Positions 16,778 to 25,377 of a DNA stretch of 64,000 nucleotides are shown one piece after another (the stretch's first letter is position 1; each line of letters begins with the position of its first letter). The notes below the pieces were generated by a model that saw nothing but the letters and a program-made list of their open reading frames with translations, did not search any database and was not told the origin of the DNA. Source of the stretch: Streptomyces qinzhouensis (lineage in GTDB: Bacteria > Actinomycetota > Actinomycetes > Streptomycetales > Streptomycetaceae); NCBI RefSeq assembly GCF_007856155.1, contig NZ_CP042266.1:4588001-4652000 (forward strand). The letters are read 5' to 3'. A program made the translations under genes and the position numbers.

Positions 16778-18223
16778 ATGGCATATGAGGATCTTCGTTC
16801 CCTGCTCAGGGCCCTGGAGCGCGAGGGAGACCTCAAGCGCATCAAGGTCGAGGTCGACCCGCACCTGGAGGTCGGCGAGATCGTCGACCGGGTCAACAAG
16901 GCGGGCGGGCCCGCGCTGCTCTTCGAGAATGTGCGCGGGGCTTCGATGCCGCTGGCGATGAACGTCTTCGGGACGGACCGCCGGCTGCTGAAGGCGCTGG
17001 GGCTGAAGTCGTACTCCGAGATCTCCGACAAGATCGGCGGGCTGCTGAAGCCCGAGCTGCCGCACGGCTTCATCGGCGTGCGGGAGGCCTTCGGGAAGCT
17101 CGGATCGATGATCCATGTACCGCCGAAGAAGGTGAAGGACGCCCCGGTGCACGAGGTCGTCCTCCAGGGCGACGATGTGGACCTGGACCTGCTGCCCGCG
17201 CTGTTCACCTGGCCCGAGGACGGCGGCTCCTTCTTCAACCTGGGGCTCACCCACACCAAGCACCCGGAGACCGGGGTACGGAACCTCGGGCTCTACCGGC
17301 TCCAGCGGCACGACCGCCGGACCATCGGCATGCACTGGCAGATCCACAAGGACAGCGCGAACCACTACCAGGTGGCCGCCCGGCGGGGGGAGAAGCTGCC
17401 GGTCGCCATCGCCTTCGGCTGCCCGCCCGCCGTGACGTACGCCTCCACCGCGCCGCTGCCCGGCGATATCGACGAGTACCTCTTCGCCGGCTTCGTCCAG
17501 GGCAAGCGCATCGAGATGGTCGACTGCAAGACCGTGCCGCTGCAGGTGCCCGCACAGGCCGAAGTGGTCATCGAGGGCTGGCTGGAGCCGGGGGAGATGC
17601 TCCCCGAGGGTCCGTTCGGCGACCACACCGGCTTCTACACCCCGCAGGAGCCGTTCCCCGCGCTGAAGATCGACTGCATCACCATGCGGAAGCGCCCGCT
17701 GCTCCAGTCGATCGTGGTCGGCCGGCCGCCGACGGAGGACGGTCCGCTGGGGCGGGCCACCGAGCGGTTCTTCCTGCCGCTGCTGAAGATCATCGTGCCG
17801 GACATCGTGGACTACCACCTGCCCGAGGCCGGCGGTTTCCACAACTGCGCGATCGTCTCCATCGACAAGCGCTACCCCAAGCACGCGCAGAAGGTGATGT
17901 CCGCGATCTGGGGCGCGCACATGATGTCCCTCACGAAGCTGATCATCGTGGTGGACAAGGACTGCGATGTCCACGATCTCCACGAGGTCGCCTGGCGGGC
18001 CTTCGGGAACACCGACTACGCCCGTGACCTGACCGTCGTGGAAGGCCCGGTCGACCATCTCGACCATGCCTCGTACCAGCAGTTCTGGGGCGGCAAGGCG
18101 GGCATCGACGCCACCACGAAGTGGCCCGAGGAGGGCTATACGCGGGGCTGGCCCAATATGGTCGAGTCCGACCCCGACACCGCGGCGCTGGTCGACCGGC
18201 GCTGGAAGGAATACGGCCTGTGA
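16778..18223 (+). CDS. mqnL: Menaquinone biosynthesis decarboxylase, UbiD family (MqnL)
   Basis: A 481-residue UbiD-type decarboxylase that uses prenylated FMN. In the futalosine pathway it removes the carboxyl group from prenylated 1,4-dihydroxy-6-naphthoate. Family motifs: ALLFENVRG, HWQIHKDSANHYQ, and EGPFGDHTGFYTP, whose conserved acidic neighbourhood belongs to the active site. Directly downstream are the prenyltransferase (start overlapping its stop by one base) and, one gene later, the flavin prenyltransferase that makes its cofactor, which makes the MqnL assignment firm. Confidence 0.93.
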   Translation: MAYEDLRSLLRALEREGDLKRIKVEVDPHLEVGEIVDRVNKAGGPALLFENVRGASMPLAMNVFGTDRRLLKALGLKSYSEISDKIGGLLKPELPHGFIGVREAFGKLGSMIHVPPKKVKDAPVHEVVLQGDDVDLDLLPALFTWPEDGGSFFNLGLTHTKHPETGVRNLGLYRLQRHDRRTIGMHWQIHKDSANHYQVAARRGEKLPVAIAFGCPPAVTYASTAPLPGDIDEYLFAGFVQGKRIEMVDCKTVPLQVPAQAEVVIEGWLEPGEMLPEGPFGDHTGFYTPQEPFPALKIDCITMRKRPLLQSIVVGRPPTEDGPLGRATERFFLPLLKIIVPDIVDYHLPEAGGFHNCAIVSIDKRYPKHAQKVMSAIWGAHMMSLTKLIIVVDKDCDVHDLHEVAWRAFGNTDYARDLTVVEGPVDHLDHASYQQFWGGKAGIDATTKWPEEGYTRGWPNMVESDPDTAALVDRRWKEYGL

Positions 18224-19149
18224 TGGCGACGGAGTCCGTCGTCGGCGCGGGCTCGGGAGCCACCGGACCGGCCGGCGGCGGCAAGGTCAGGGCCTTCCTC
18301 AAGCTCGTGATGATCGAGCACTCGGTCTTCGCCCTGCCGTTCGCCTACATCGCGACCCTCACCGCGATGTATCAGACGGACAAGAGCGTCCACTGGGCCG
18401 AACTGCTCCTGGTCACGGTGGCGATGGTCGGCATGCGGACCTTCGCCATGGCCTGCAACCGGATCATCGACCGCGAGATCGACGCCCGCAATCCGCGTAC
18501 GGCGGGCCGGGAACTGGTCACGGGCGCGGTGAGCGTACGGTCCGCTTGGACGGGTGCGCTGATCGCGCTGGCCGTCTTCCTCGGCGCGGCCGCCGCGCTG
18601 AACCCGCTCTGTCTGATGCTGGCGCCGCTCGCCGTCGTACCGATGGTGGTCTATCCGTACGGCAAGCGGTTCACCGACTTCCCGCACGCCATCCTCGGTC
18701 TGGCCCAGGCCATAGGGCCGATCGGCGCCTGGCTGGCGGTGACCGGCGCCTGGTCGTGGGACGCGGTGATCCTCGGCCTCGCGGTCGGTATCTGGATCGG
18801 CGGCTTCGACCTGATCTTCGCCACCCAGGACGTGACCGCCGACCGTGCGGAGGGCGTCCGCTCCATCCCGGCCCGCTTCGGCGTCCCGGCCGCCCTCCAC
18901 GGAGCCCGCCTCTGCCATCTCGTCACCCTGGCCCTGCTGGTCTGGTACGCGCTGGCGACGGACGCGGGGGCCTTCTTCTGGGTGGGGCTGGCGATCGTGG
19001 CGGGGGCGTTCGTCTACGAGCACACGATCGTCCGCCCGCACGACCTGTCCCGGCTGAACCGGGCGTTCTTCACGGTCAATGGGTTTATCGGAATTACCCT
19101 TTTCGTGTGCGCTCTGGCGGATCTGGCGGTGCGCGGTCTGACGGTGTAG
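18223..19149 (+). CDS. mqnP: UbiA-like polyprenyltransferase (MqnP)
   Basis: A 308-residue membrane prenyltransferase with about eight hydrophobic segments. The two aspartate-rich sites are clear: NRIIDREIDARNPRT and DLIFATQDVTADRAEG, both binding Mg-diphosphate. It attaches the polyprenyl chain to 1,4-dihydroxy-6-naphthoate in the futalosine menaquinone route. The ATG overlaps the mqnL stop (TGATG), so the two are translated together. An alternative GTG lies three bases upstream. Confidence 0.93.
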   Translation: MATESVVGAGSGATGPAGGGKVRAFLKLVMIEHSVFALPFAYIATLTAMYQTDKSVHWAELLLVTVAMVGMRTFAMACNRIIDREIDARNPRTAGRELVTGAVSVRSAWTGALIALAVFLGAAAALNPLCLMLAPLAVVPMVVYPYGKRFTDFPHAILGLAQAIGPIGAWLAVTGAWSWDAVILGLAVGIWIGGFDLIFATQDVTADRAEGVRSIPARFGVPAALHGARLCHLVTLALLVWYALATDAGAFFWVGLAIVAGAFVYEHTIVRPHDLSRLNRAFFTVNGFIGITLFVCALADLAVRGLTV

Positions 19150-19196
19150 CTAGCCTCCGGTCTGCCGTCGTGTCAGAACACGGGAGGGAGGCCGCG

Positions 19197-19793
19197 GTGA
19201 CGATATCGGAGGCGGGCCGGCTGCGCTCGCAGCTCAGCCGGTTGGAAGGCATGTTCCCCGGCTATCGGACGGAGATCGTCGAAGGCAATATCGTGCTGAG
19301 CCCCCTGCGCCCGCTCCACCACGAGACGATCATGCGGGTCTGGGGCCAGTTGGAAGATCAGACGGGGCCGGAGTGGGCCGCCATCAGCGATGTCGCCGTC
19401 CCGTTCAGCGACGAGAACGAGTTCTGTCCCGACCTCGCGGTCATCCCGGCCGAGGAGCACCGGAAGAACCTGTCCTGGTACCCGGCCGATCTGGTCGAGC
19501 TGGCGATCGAGGTCGTCTCCCCGAGCAGCGTCCGCAACGACTACCAGGTCAAGGACCTTCACTACGCGGCCCGCGGCATCCCCCACTATCTGATCTTCGA
19601 TCCGATGAAGGGGGAGGTCGGGATCCGCTGGAACCCCGGGCCCGAGGGCTATCAGGGGCGGGACGTCCTTCCGTACGGACAACAGGTCGCCGTGGAGACC
19701 ACTCTCGGGAAGCTCGTCCTCGACACCGCCGCGCTGCCCGTCGACCCCGGCGAGCAGGCCCCCGCCCGGTCGAACCGTACGGGTACGTCCTGA
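19197..19793 (+). CDS. Uma2 family (DUF820) putative restriction-fold endonuclease
   Basis: A 198-residue protein beginning at GTG 19197, with GGGAGGGAG before it and a -10 box TAGCCT at 19151-19156. The Uma2 signature is present: FCPDLAVIP, LAIEVVSPSSVRNDYQVK and YAARGIPHYLIFDP, corresponding to the PD-(D/E)XK-type D, E and following basic/Tyr residues. Uma2 proteins occur in many paralogous copies in Streptomyces and cyanobacteria, and their biological role is not settled. It sits inside the run of menaquinone genes (mqnP before, mqnM after) but has its own promoter, so it is probably unrelated to the pathway. A second copy is at 61947-62555. Confidence 0.85.
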   Translation: MTISEAGRLRSQLSRLEGMFPGYRTEIVEGNIVLSPLRPLHHETIMRVWGQLEDQTGPEWAAISDVAVPFSDENEFCPDLAVIPAEEHRKNLSWYPADLVELAIEVVSPSSVRNDYQVKDLHYAARGIPHYLIFDPMKGEVGIRWNPGPEGYQGRDVLPYGQQVAVETTLGKLVLDTAALPVDPGEQAPARSNRTGTS

Positions 19794-19818
19794 CACATCG
19801 GCTATGACGGGCGCCGGA

Positions 19819-19824
19819 TAGGCT
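19819..19824 (+). promoter_or_regulatory. -10 box TAGGCT for leaderless mqnM
   Basis: TAGGCT is followed by six bases and the GTG start at 19831. Confidence 0.45.
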
Positions 19825-19830
19825 CGTCGT

Positions 19831-20550
19831 GTGGAGCCTGCACGAGAACAACCGGGTGAGAGCGGACGGCGGCCGTGGGTCGTCGGGGTGTCGGGCGCGT
19901 CCGGGACGCCGTTCGCCGCGGCTGTGCTGCGGGGGCTGATCGACGCCGGTGAGGCCGTCGACCTCGTGGTGTCGCGGGCCTCGCGGCTGACCCTGCTCGA
20001 CGAGACCGGGATCGCCTTCCGGGACGCCCACTGGCGGGACGATCTGCGGGAGTGGCTGGCCCGCGGCGCGGACGGCAAACCGCGGGTCTTCCCCGAGGCC
20101 GAACTGGCGGACGTCCGCTACTGGAGTGCGGGCGATCTCGCGGCCGGGCCGTCCTCGGGGTCGTACCCCGTCAAGGGGATGCTGATCGTGCCCGCGTCCA
20201 CGGCCGCCGTCGCCGGGGTGGCGCTCGGGCTCTCCAAGGACCTGCTCCAGCGGGTCGCGAGCGTCACGCTCAAGGAGCGCCGGCCGCTGGTGGTGGCCGT
20301 GCGCGAGACACCGCTCAACGGGCAGACCCTGCGGCATCTCGTCACCCTCGACGACGCCGGCGCGGTCGTCCTGCCCGCCTCACCCGCCTTCTACGCCGGG
20401 GCCACCCATATCCAGGACCTGGTGGACTTCGTCGCCGGGCGGGCCCTGGACGCCGTGGGGGTGCCGCACACCCTCTACCGGCGGTGGAAGGGCGAACTCG
20501 GGTCCGCGTCCGCCCGGGCGGACGGGGAGAATCCGGAGCCGCCGGCCTGA
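19831..20550 (+). CDS. mqnM: UbiX family flavin prenyltransferase (MqnM)
   Basis: A 239-residue protein that prenylates reduced FMN to the prFMN cofactor used by UbiD-type decarboxylases such as MqnL. Hallmarks: VVGVSGASGTPFAAAVLRGL at the N-terminus (FMN phosphate loop), GSYPVKGMLIVPASTAAVAGVALGLSKDLL in the middle, and VVAVRETPLN. An acidic insertion between residues about 60 and 95 and a charged C-terminal tail are extra relative to the ~190-aa enterobacterial UbiX. GTG start, leaderless promoter. Confidence 0.93.
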   Translation: MEPAREQPGESGRRPWVVGVSGASGTPFAAAVLRGLIDAGEAVDLVVSRASRLTLLDETGIAFRDAHWRDDLREWLARGADGKPRVFPEAELADVRYWSAGDLAAGPSSGSYPVKGMLIVPASTAAVAGVALGLSKDLLQRVASVTLKERRPLVVAVRETPLNGQTLRHLVTLDDAGAVVLPASPAFYAGATHIQDLVDFVAGRALDAVGVPHTLYRRWKGELGSASARADGENPEPPA

Positions 20551-20663
20551 GGTTGGCGCGCCCCCTGCACCGGGATCGACAGACACGAACTTCTTCAGGA
20601 GATCGCAGGGGCAACCCCCTGCGTGCCTTAGTTTCATTCTGATACTCGCTGGATTGCTGAATA
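20551..20663 (+). promoter_or_regulatory. Promoter region of the Lrp/AsnC gene
   Basis: The last 60 bases before ATG 20664 are unusually A/T-rich for this chromosome (TTAGTTTCATTC, GATACT, GAATAA). Several -10-like boxes are possible and no ribosome site precedes the ATG. Lrp-type genes usually repress themselves, so this is also the expected operator region, but I cannot define the site. Confidence 0.35.
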
Positions 20664-21137
20664 ATGGAAGGCTCCAGGTTTATGGACGCGGTGGACAGGC
20701 AGCTCATCCAGGCCCTACGCGAAAACGGCAGGGCCTCCTACGCCGAGCTGGGACGGCTCGTGGGCCTCTCCGGGCCCAGCGTCACCGACCGGATCAACCG
20801 GCTGGAGGCGGCGGGTGTCATCACCGGCTACCGCGCCACCGTGGACGCCGCCTCCCTCGGGCTCGGCGTGACCGCTCTGATCGGTATCTCCCTCTCCGAC
20901 GCCGCCGACCACGAGGACGTGGCCCGCAGACTGCGCGACCTCGACGAGATCGAAGACTGCTGGTTCATCGCGGGCGACGACTCGTACATGCTCAAGGTCC
21001 GCGCCTCCGACGTCGACGGGCTGGAGAAGACCATCCGCCGCCTCAGCGGCACCCGGGGCGTCTCCCGCACCCGGACGACCATCGTGCTCTCCACCAAGTG
21101 GGAGAACCGGGTCGGGGACCTGCCCGCCCAGGAGTGA
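20664..21137 (+). CDS. Lrp/AsnC family transcriptional regulator
   Basis: A 157-residue feast/famine regulator. The N-terminal helix-turn-helix is DRQLIQALRENGRASYAELGRLVGLSGPSVTDRINRLEAAGVITGYRA. The C-terminal RAM ligand-binding domain has ALIGISLSDAADHEDVARRL and DSYMLKVRASDVDGLEKTIRRL. The ATG at 20682 (MDAVDRQ) is an alternative start that fits the usual family length better. It lies between mqnM and mqnE, so it may sense an amino acid and adjust respiration or menaquinone supply; this is inference from position only. Confidence 0.9.
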   Translation: MEGSRFMDAVDRQLIQALRENGRASYAELGRLVGLSGPSVTDRINRLEAAGVITGYRATVDAASLGLGVTALIGISLSDAADHEDVARRLRDLDEIEDCWFIAGDDSYMLKVRASDVDGLEKTIRRLSGTRGVSRTRTTIVLSTKWENRVGDLPAQE

Positions 21138-21262
21138 CCTCGTTCACGGGCCCGGCGACCGGCGCGGCGGGGGCACTCCCGCCCGCCGGGCGCGGGCAAA
21201 GTACCGTGGGTGAGGCCCGATGGACGAGGCTCGATGGACGAGAGAGTGGGAGGCGGGCGCAC

Positions 21263-22426
21263 ATGGACGCTGGGCTCAAGCGCGAGCTGGAGGAGAAGGT
21301 TCTGGCCGGTGAGCGGCTGACCCGTGAGGACGGGATCGCGCTCTACGACTCGGACGATCTCGCCTGGCTCGGCGGCCTCGCGCACGAGGTCCGTACCCGC
21401 AAGAACGGTGACGTCGTCCACTTCAACGTCAACCGTCACCTCAATATGACGAACGTGTGCACCGCCTCCTGCGCGTACTGCTCGTTCCAGCGCAAGCCGG
21501 GCGAGAAGGACGCGTACACGATGCGCATCGAGGAGGCCGTCCGCCTCGCCAAGACGATGGAGAGCGAGAAGCTCACCGAGCTCCACATCGTCAACGGGCT
21601 CCACCCCAACCTCCCCTGGCGCTACTACCCGCGCTCGCTGTCCGCGCTGAAGGAAGCGCTGCCTGACGTCTCCCTGAAGGCGTTCACGGCCACCGAGATC
21701 CACCACTTCGAGACCATCTCCGGGCTCTCCGCCTCCGAGATCCTCGACGAGCTGATCGAGGCCGGACTCGAATCCCTCACCGGCGGCGGCGCGGAGATCT
21801 TCGACTGGGAGGTCCGGCAGCACATCGTCGACCACCGGACCCACTGGGAGGACTGGTCGCGCATCCACCGCCTGGCGCACAGCAAGGGTCTGAAGACCCC
21901 GTGCACCATGCTGTACGGACATATCGAAGAGCCCCGTCACCGCGTCGACCATGTGCTGCGGCTGCGCGAGCTCCAGGACGAGACCAACGGTTTCCAGGTC
22001 TTCATCCCGCTCCGCTACCAGCACGACTTCGTCGATATGCAGGACGGCAAGGTACGCAACCGGCTCCAGGCGCGGACCACGATGGCCACCGGTGCCGAGG
22101 CGCTGAAGACCTTCGCCGTCTCCCGCCTCCTCTTCGACAATGTGCCGCATGTGAAGGTCTTCTGGGTCATGCACGGTGTGCAGACCGCGCAGCTCGCGCT
22201 CCAGCACGGCGCCGACGACATGGACGGCTCGGTCGTCGAGTACAAGATCACGCACGATGCCGACAACTACGGCACACCGAACAAGCTGACCCGGGACGAT
22301 CTGCTGGAGCTGATCCGGGACGCCGGCTTCCGGCCGGTCGAGCGGAACACGCGGTACGAGATCATCCGCGAGTACCCGGGCCCGGACCCGGACCGGCGTG
22401 AGTCGCCGCAGCCGATGCGGGTCTGA
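21263..22426 (+). CDS. mqnE: Aminofutalosine synthase (MqnE)
   Basis: A 387-residue radical SAM enzyme that joins 3-[(1-carboxyvinyl)oxy]benzoate (the MqnA product) to SAM-derived adenosine to give aminodeoxyfutalosine. The [4Fe-4S] motif CTASCAYC has cysteines 66, 70 and 73. Also seen: HFNVNRHLNMTN, ELHIVNGLHPNLPW and GGGAEIFDWEVR, all characteristic of MqnE rather than MqnC. Start ATG 21263 with GGGAGG upstream. A GNAT gene begins 15 bases after the stop and is probably cotranscribed. Confidence 0.95.
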   Translation: MDAGLKRELEEKVLAGERLTREDGIALYDSDDLAWLGGLAHEVRTRKNGDVVHFNVNRHLNMTNVCTASCAYCSFQRKPGEKDAYTMRIEEAVRLAKTMESEKLTELHIVNGLHPNLPWRYYPRSLSALKEALPDVSLKAFTATEIHHFETISGLSASEILDELIEAGLESLTGGGAEIFDWEVRQHIVDHRTHWEDWSRIHRLAHSKGLKTPCTMLYGHIEEPRHRVDHVLRLRELQDETNGFQVFIPLRYQHDFVDMQDGKVRNRLQARTTMATGAEALKTFAVSRLLFDNVPHVKVFWVMHGVQTAQLALQHGADDMDGSVVEYKITHDADNYGTPNKLTRDDLLELIRDAGFRPVERNTRYEIIREYPGPDPDRRESPQPMRV

Positions 22427-22440
22427 AGGGCGGCCGGCCG

Positions 22441-22965
22441 GTGACCCTCACCTACACCCTCGACCCGGCGGTCGACCGGGAGCTCCGCGACGGAGTGCTC
22501 GCGCTCTGGGCCGATGTCAGCAACGCGGGCGGCGCGGTCGGCTTCGTACCGCCCGTGACCGAGGACGACATACGCCCCGAGCTGGTGCGGCACTTCGCCG
22601 GCCTCGCGGAGGGGCGGATCCGGACGCTCGTCGGGTACGACGCCGATGGGCGGATCGCGGCCACGGCCTTCTTCGGCTTCAACGGCCACCGGCTGATGAC
22701 GCACTGGGTGTGGCTCTACACGGTCATGGTCGCCCCCCGCCTCCAGGGGCGGGGCGTCGGCCGGGAGCTGATGGCGGCCGCCGAGGACGCGGCCCGCGGC
22801 TTCGACGGTATCGACGCGATCCGGCTCGGCTGCCGGGGCGGGCTCGGCCTCGAGGACTTCTACGCCTCCTGCGGCTACAAGGAGGTCGGGCGGGTGCCGG
22901 GCGCGATCCGGGTCGCGGACGGCGACGACCGCGACGACATCACGATGCTGCTGCCCCTGCACTGA
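22441..22965 (+). CDS. GNAT family N-acetyltransferase
   Basis: A 174-residue acetyltransferase. VWLYTVMVAPRLQGRGVGRELMAAAE is motif A for acetyl-CoA binding (given in part: the core is QGRGVG), followed by GLEDFYASCGYKEVGRVPG, the usual motif B. It begins at GTG 22441 only 15 bases after mqnE, so likely the same transcript. No known link to menaquinone synthesis. Substrate unknown. Confidence 0.87.
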   Translation: MTLTYTLDPAVDRELRDGVLALWADVSNAGGAVGFVPPVTEDDIRPELVRHFAGLAEGRIRTLVGYDADGRIAATAFFGFNGHRLMTHWVWLYTVMVAPRLQGRGVGRELMAAAEDAARGFDGIDAIRLGCRGGLGLEDFYASCGYKEVGRVPGAIRVADGDDRDDITMLLPLH

Positions 22966-23087
22966 TCCCGGGCGGGCGTTCGGGCCGCTGTACTGAGCGA
23001 AATAGGTGCGTGCTTCACTGGGGGAGCACGTCCACACATGTCGCGTACGTGAACATCGCGTACGCGCGGAAGAGGGAGAAGGGCACC

Positions 23088-23384
23088 GTGTCTGCGTCTG
23101 CCAAGTCGAGCGCCGCGATCAAGTACACCGGCCTGCGTCTCGCCGTCTTCGCGGGATGTTTCGTGCTCGTGGCCGTTCTGGTCCAGTTCGGGATCCTGCC
23201 CAAGGGGCTCGGTGACTCCAACTTCGTCTGGGTGGTGCTGCTGGCGCTGGTGCTCTCCGCGCCGCTGAGCTTCGTCCTGCTGCGCAAGCAGCGCGACGCG
23301 ATGTCCGAGCAGATCGTGGACGGGGTGGACCGGGCGAAGGACCGGCTGCACGCGAACCGTACGCGCGAAGACGGCATCGCCTGA
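23088..23384 (+). CDS. DUF4229 family small membrane protein
   Basis: A 98-residue protein with two membrane segments (LAVFAGCFVLVAVLVQFGIL and VWVVLLALVLSAPLSFVLL), then the DUF4229 pattern LLRKQRDAMSEQIVDGV and a charged tail. GTG 23088 is selected because AGGGAGAAGG precedes it at good spacing. Actinobacterial family of unknown function, often near menaquinone or transport genes. Confidence 0.82.
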   Translation: MSASAKSSAAIKYTGLRLAVFAGCFVLVAVLVQFGILPKGLGDSNFVWVVLLALVLSAPLSFVLLRKQRDAMSEQIVDGVDRAKDRLHANRTREDGIA

Positions 23385-23448
23385 CCGACGGCCGGCAGGG
23401 CCCTCTGACACCGGCCGTCACATAAATCGCGTGTATCGCGTGCATATC

Positions 23449-23465
23449 GGATGTGTCACACATCC
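23449..23465. promoter_or_regulatory. 17-base palindrome GGATGTGT-C-ACACATCC
   Basis: Perfect 8-base arms around a single C, 65 bases after the DUF4229 stop and about 100 bases before the larger palindrome. Candidate regulator site. Confidence 0.4.
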
Positions 23466-23509
23466 CGGGTGAGGATCTTGATACCTCGTCCGGGATGTCC
23501 GCGTTTTTA
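23464..23509 (+). terminator. Terminator-like hairpin with T tract
   Basis: CCCGGGTGAGG pairs imperfectly with CCTCGTCCGGG across a short loop, and TTTTT follows about 12 bases later. It may end the DUF4229 transcript or attenuate the symporter transcript. Confidence 0.45.
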
Positions 23510-23570
23510 CAGGTTAATACCGAAGCGGGGTATGGATTCCGAGGCGAATCCGCCCCCGTACCCCCAAGTA

Positions 23571-23593
23571 GACCTTTGAGGACCTCAAAGGTC
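23571..23593. promoter_or_regulatory. Perfect 23-base palindrome, candidate operator for the symporter
   Basis: Arms GACCTTTGAGG (23571-23581) and CCTCAAAGGTC (23583-23593) are exact reverse complements around one A. TTAATG, a plausible -10 element, follows within ten bases, so a protein bound here would block the promoter. Confidence 0.6.
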
Positions 23594-23820
23594 CGGTGTT
23601 AATGTGTTCCCCATGCAGACATCAGCGCGCCTCCGCCATGCCACGAGCCCCCCGCTCGTGGCGCGCCTGCATGTCGATCTCTGCCGCTGTATGTCCGCGG
23701 TCTGTCACCGCTCGAACTGACCCCGGCATCTCTCTCAGCGGCAGCCCCGACCCTGGCCCTTCTCGCGCACGGGCGCCGCCTTCCGCTCACCTCTTCCTCA
23801 GCCATCACTGGAGTGTGTCC

Positions 23821-25176
23821 GTGTCCGCGAACACGACGTCCCCCGCCGACCGGGAGCCCGAAGCCCCCGCCGTCGGCTCCCGACTGCCGAGAGTTCCCTT
23901 CTGGGCCCAGATCGTCCTCGGTCTGGTGCTCGGTGTACTGCTCGGCTGGCTCGCCCGCCACCAGGACATCGCCTGGCTGAAGGACACGCTGGAGCAGATC
24001 GGCGGAATATTCGTCCGGCTGCTGAAGCTGGCCGTCGCACCGCTCGTGTTCTTCGCGATCCTGGTGTCGATCACCAATCTGCGCAAGGTCAACAACGCCG
24101 CCCGGCTGGCCTCCCAGACGCTCCTCTGGTTCCTGATCACCTCCCTGATCGCGGTCGCCATCGGTATCACGATCGGCCTGGTCACCAACCCGGGCGAGGG
24201 CACCGGCCTCACGCCGAAGGACGGCAAGCTCCCCGAGAAGTCCGGCTCCTGGATCGACTTCCTGACCGGCATCATCCCGACGGACATCATCACGCCCTTC
24301 GCCGAGCTGAAGGTCCTCCAGATCGTCTTCCTCGCCGCCTTCGCGGGCATCGCCGCGCTGGCGCTGGGCGAGAAGGCCAAGCCGATCCTCACCCTCAGCG
24401 AGTCCGTTCTGGAGCTGCTCCAGAAGGCGCTGTGGTGGGTCATCCGCCTCGCCCCGCTGGGCACCGTCGGTCTGATCGGCTACGCCATCGCCGACTACGG
24501 CTGGGACCTGATCAGCAAGTACGCGACCTTCACCGCCGACGTCTACATCGGCTGCCTTCTGGTCCTCTTCGGTGTGTACCCGCTGCTCCTGGCGACCGTC
24601 GCCAAGGTCAACCCCGTCCAGTTCTTCAAGGGCGCCTGGCCCGCGATCCAGCTCGCCTTCGTCTCCCGCTCCTCGGTCGGCACCATGCCGGTCACCCAGC
24701 GGGTCACCGAGCGACTGGGCGTGCCGAAGGAGTACGCGTCCTTCGCCGTCCCGTTCGGCGCCACCACCAAGATGGACGGCTGCGCCGCGATCTACCCGGC
24801 GCTCGCCGCGATCTTCGTCGCACAGATCTTCGACATCCAGCTCGGCGTCCAGGACTATCTGCTGATCGCCTTCGTCTCCGTGGTCGGCTCCGCGGCGACC
24901 GCCGGTCTCACCGGCGCCACCGTGATGACCACGCTGACCCTCTCCACGCTGGGTCTGCCGCTGGAGGGCGTGGGCCTGCTGCTCGCGATCGACCCGATCC
25001 TCGACATGATCCGTACGGCCACGAACGTGGCGGGCCAGGCGCTGGTCCCGGTGATCGTCGCCTCCCGGGAGAAGATCCTCGACCTCGACCAGTACAACTC
25101 GGCCAGCGCGTCCCCGATCGACGAGATCGCGCCGTCCGACGCGGAGCGCAAGGTCTCGGTCCCGGCCACGGTCTGA
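23821..25176 (+). CDS. Dicarboxylate/amino acid:cation symporter (DAACS/SLC1 family)
   Basis: A 451-residue sodium- or proton-coupled transporter with about eight membrane helices and two re-entrant loops. Family hot spots: SRSSVGTMPVT (serine-rich HP1 loop), TKMDGCAAIYPALAAIFVAQ (the NMDGT position, here KMDGC) and DMIRTATNVAGQALVPVI (the DxxRTxxN transmembrane-8 motif). The KMDGC change at the cation site is worth noting. GTG 23821 is preferred over GTG 23815 because GGAG at 23810-23813 is seven bases from it. Likely substrates are glutamate, aspartate or C4-dicarboxylates. Confidence 0.92.
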   Translation: MSANTTSPADREPEAPAVGSRLPRVPFWAQIVLGLVLGVLLGWLARHQDIAWLKDTLEQIGGIFVRLLKLAVAPLVFFAILVSITNLRKVNNAARLASQTLLWFLITSLIAVAIGITIGLVTNPGEGTGLTPKDGKLPEKSGSWIDFLTGIIPTDIITPFAELKVLQIVFLAAFAGIAALALGEKAKPILTLSESVLELLQKALWWVIRLAPLGTVGLIGYAIADYGWDLISKYATFTADVYIGCLLVLFGVYPLLLATVAKVNPVQFFKGAWPAIQLAFVSRSSVGTMPVTQRVTERLGVPKEYASFAVPFGATTKMDGCAAIYPALAAIFVAQIFDIQLGVQDYLLIAFVSVVGSAATAGLTGATVMTTLTLSTLGLPLEGVGLLLAIDPILDMIRTATNVAGQALVPVIVASREKILDLDQYNSASASPIDEIAPSDAERKVSVPATV

Positions 25177-25204
25177 CCCGGACACCGCCCCGTCTCCTGC
25201 CCGC

Positions 25205-25243
25205 CGGGCCCCCGTTCTCCCCCTCACGGAGAGCGGGGGCCCG
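25205..25243 (+). terminator. Terminator of the symporter gene
   Basis: A 16-pair stem with one wobble (25205-25220 with 25228-25243) and a 7-base loop, 28 bases after the stop codon. Confidence 0.75.
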
Positions 25244-25377
25244 GTGCGTTCCGAGGGGTGCGGGCCGGGTGTTTTGGCTCGTTGCCGACCTTGTGGCGGC
25301 CCGTAGGCTTACCGCTGAGTAGCGGGGGCTGGTCATCGGGGCCGCCGGGCGGGCGCCGGGGTGGAGGGGAGTGGGGC

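Larger units (their letters stand above)
23385..23820 (+). promoter_or_regulatory. Long regulatory region upstream of the symporter gene
   Basis: About 435 bases without a convincing gene. It holds a 17-base palindrome (23449-23465), a terminator-like stem followed by TTTTT (about 23464-23509), A/T-rich -10 candidates (GGTTAATACC at about 23514; TTAATG just after 23593), and a perfect 23-base palindrome at 23571-23593. It probably combines the terminator of the DUF4229 gene with the promoter, operator and ~210-base leader of the symporter. Confidence 0.5.

Noticed and set aside
23596..23820. Extended N-terminus of the symporter from 23596
   Set aside because: The added residues are Arg/Ser/Pro-rich with no homology, and GGAG is correctly spaced to GTG 23821.
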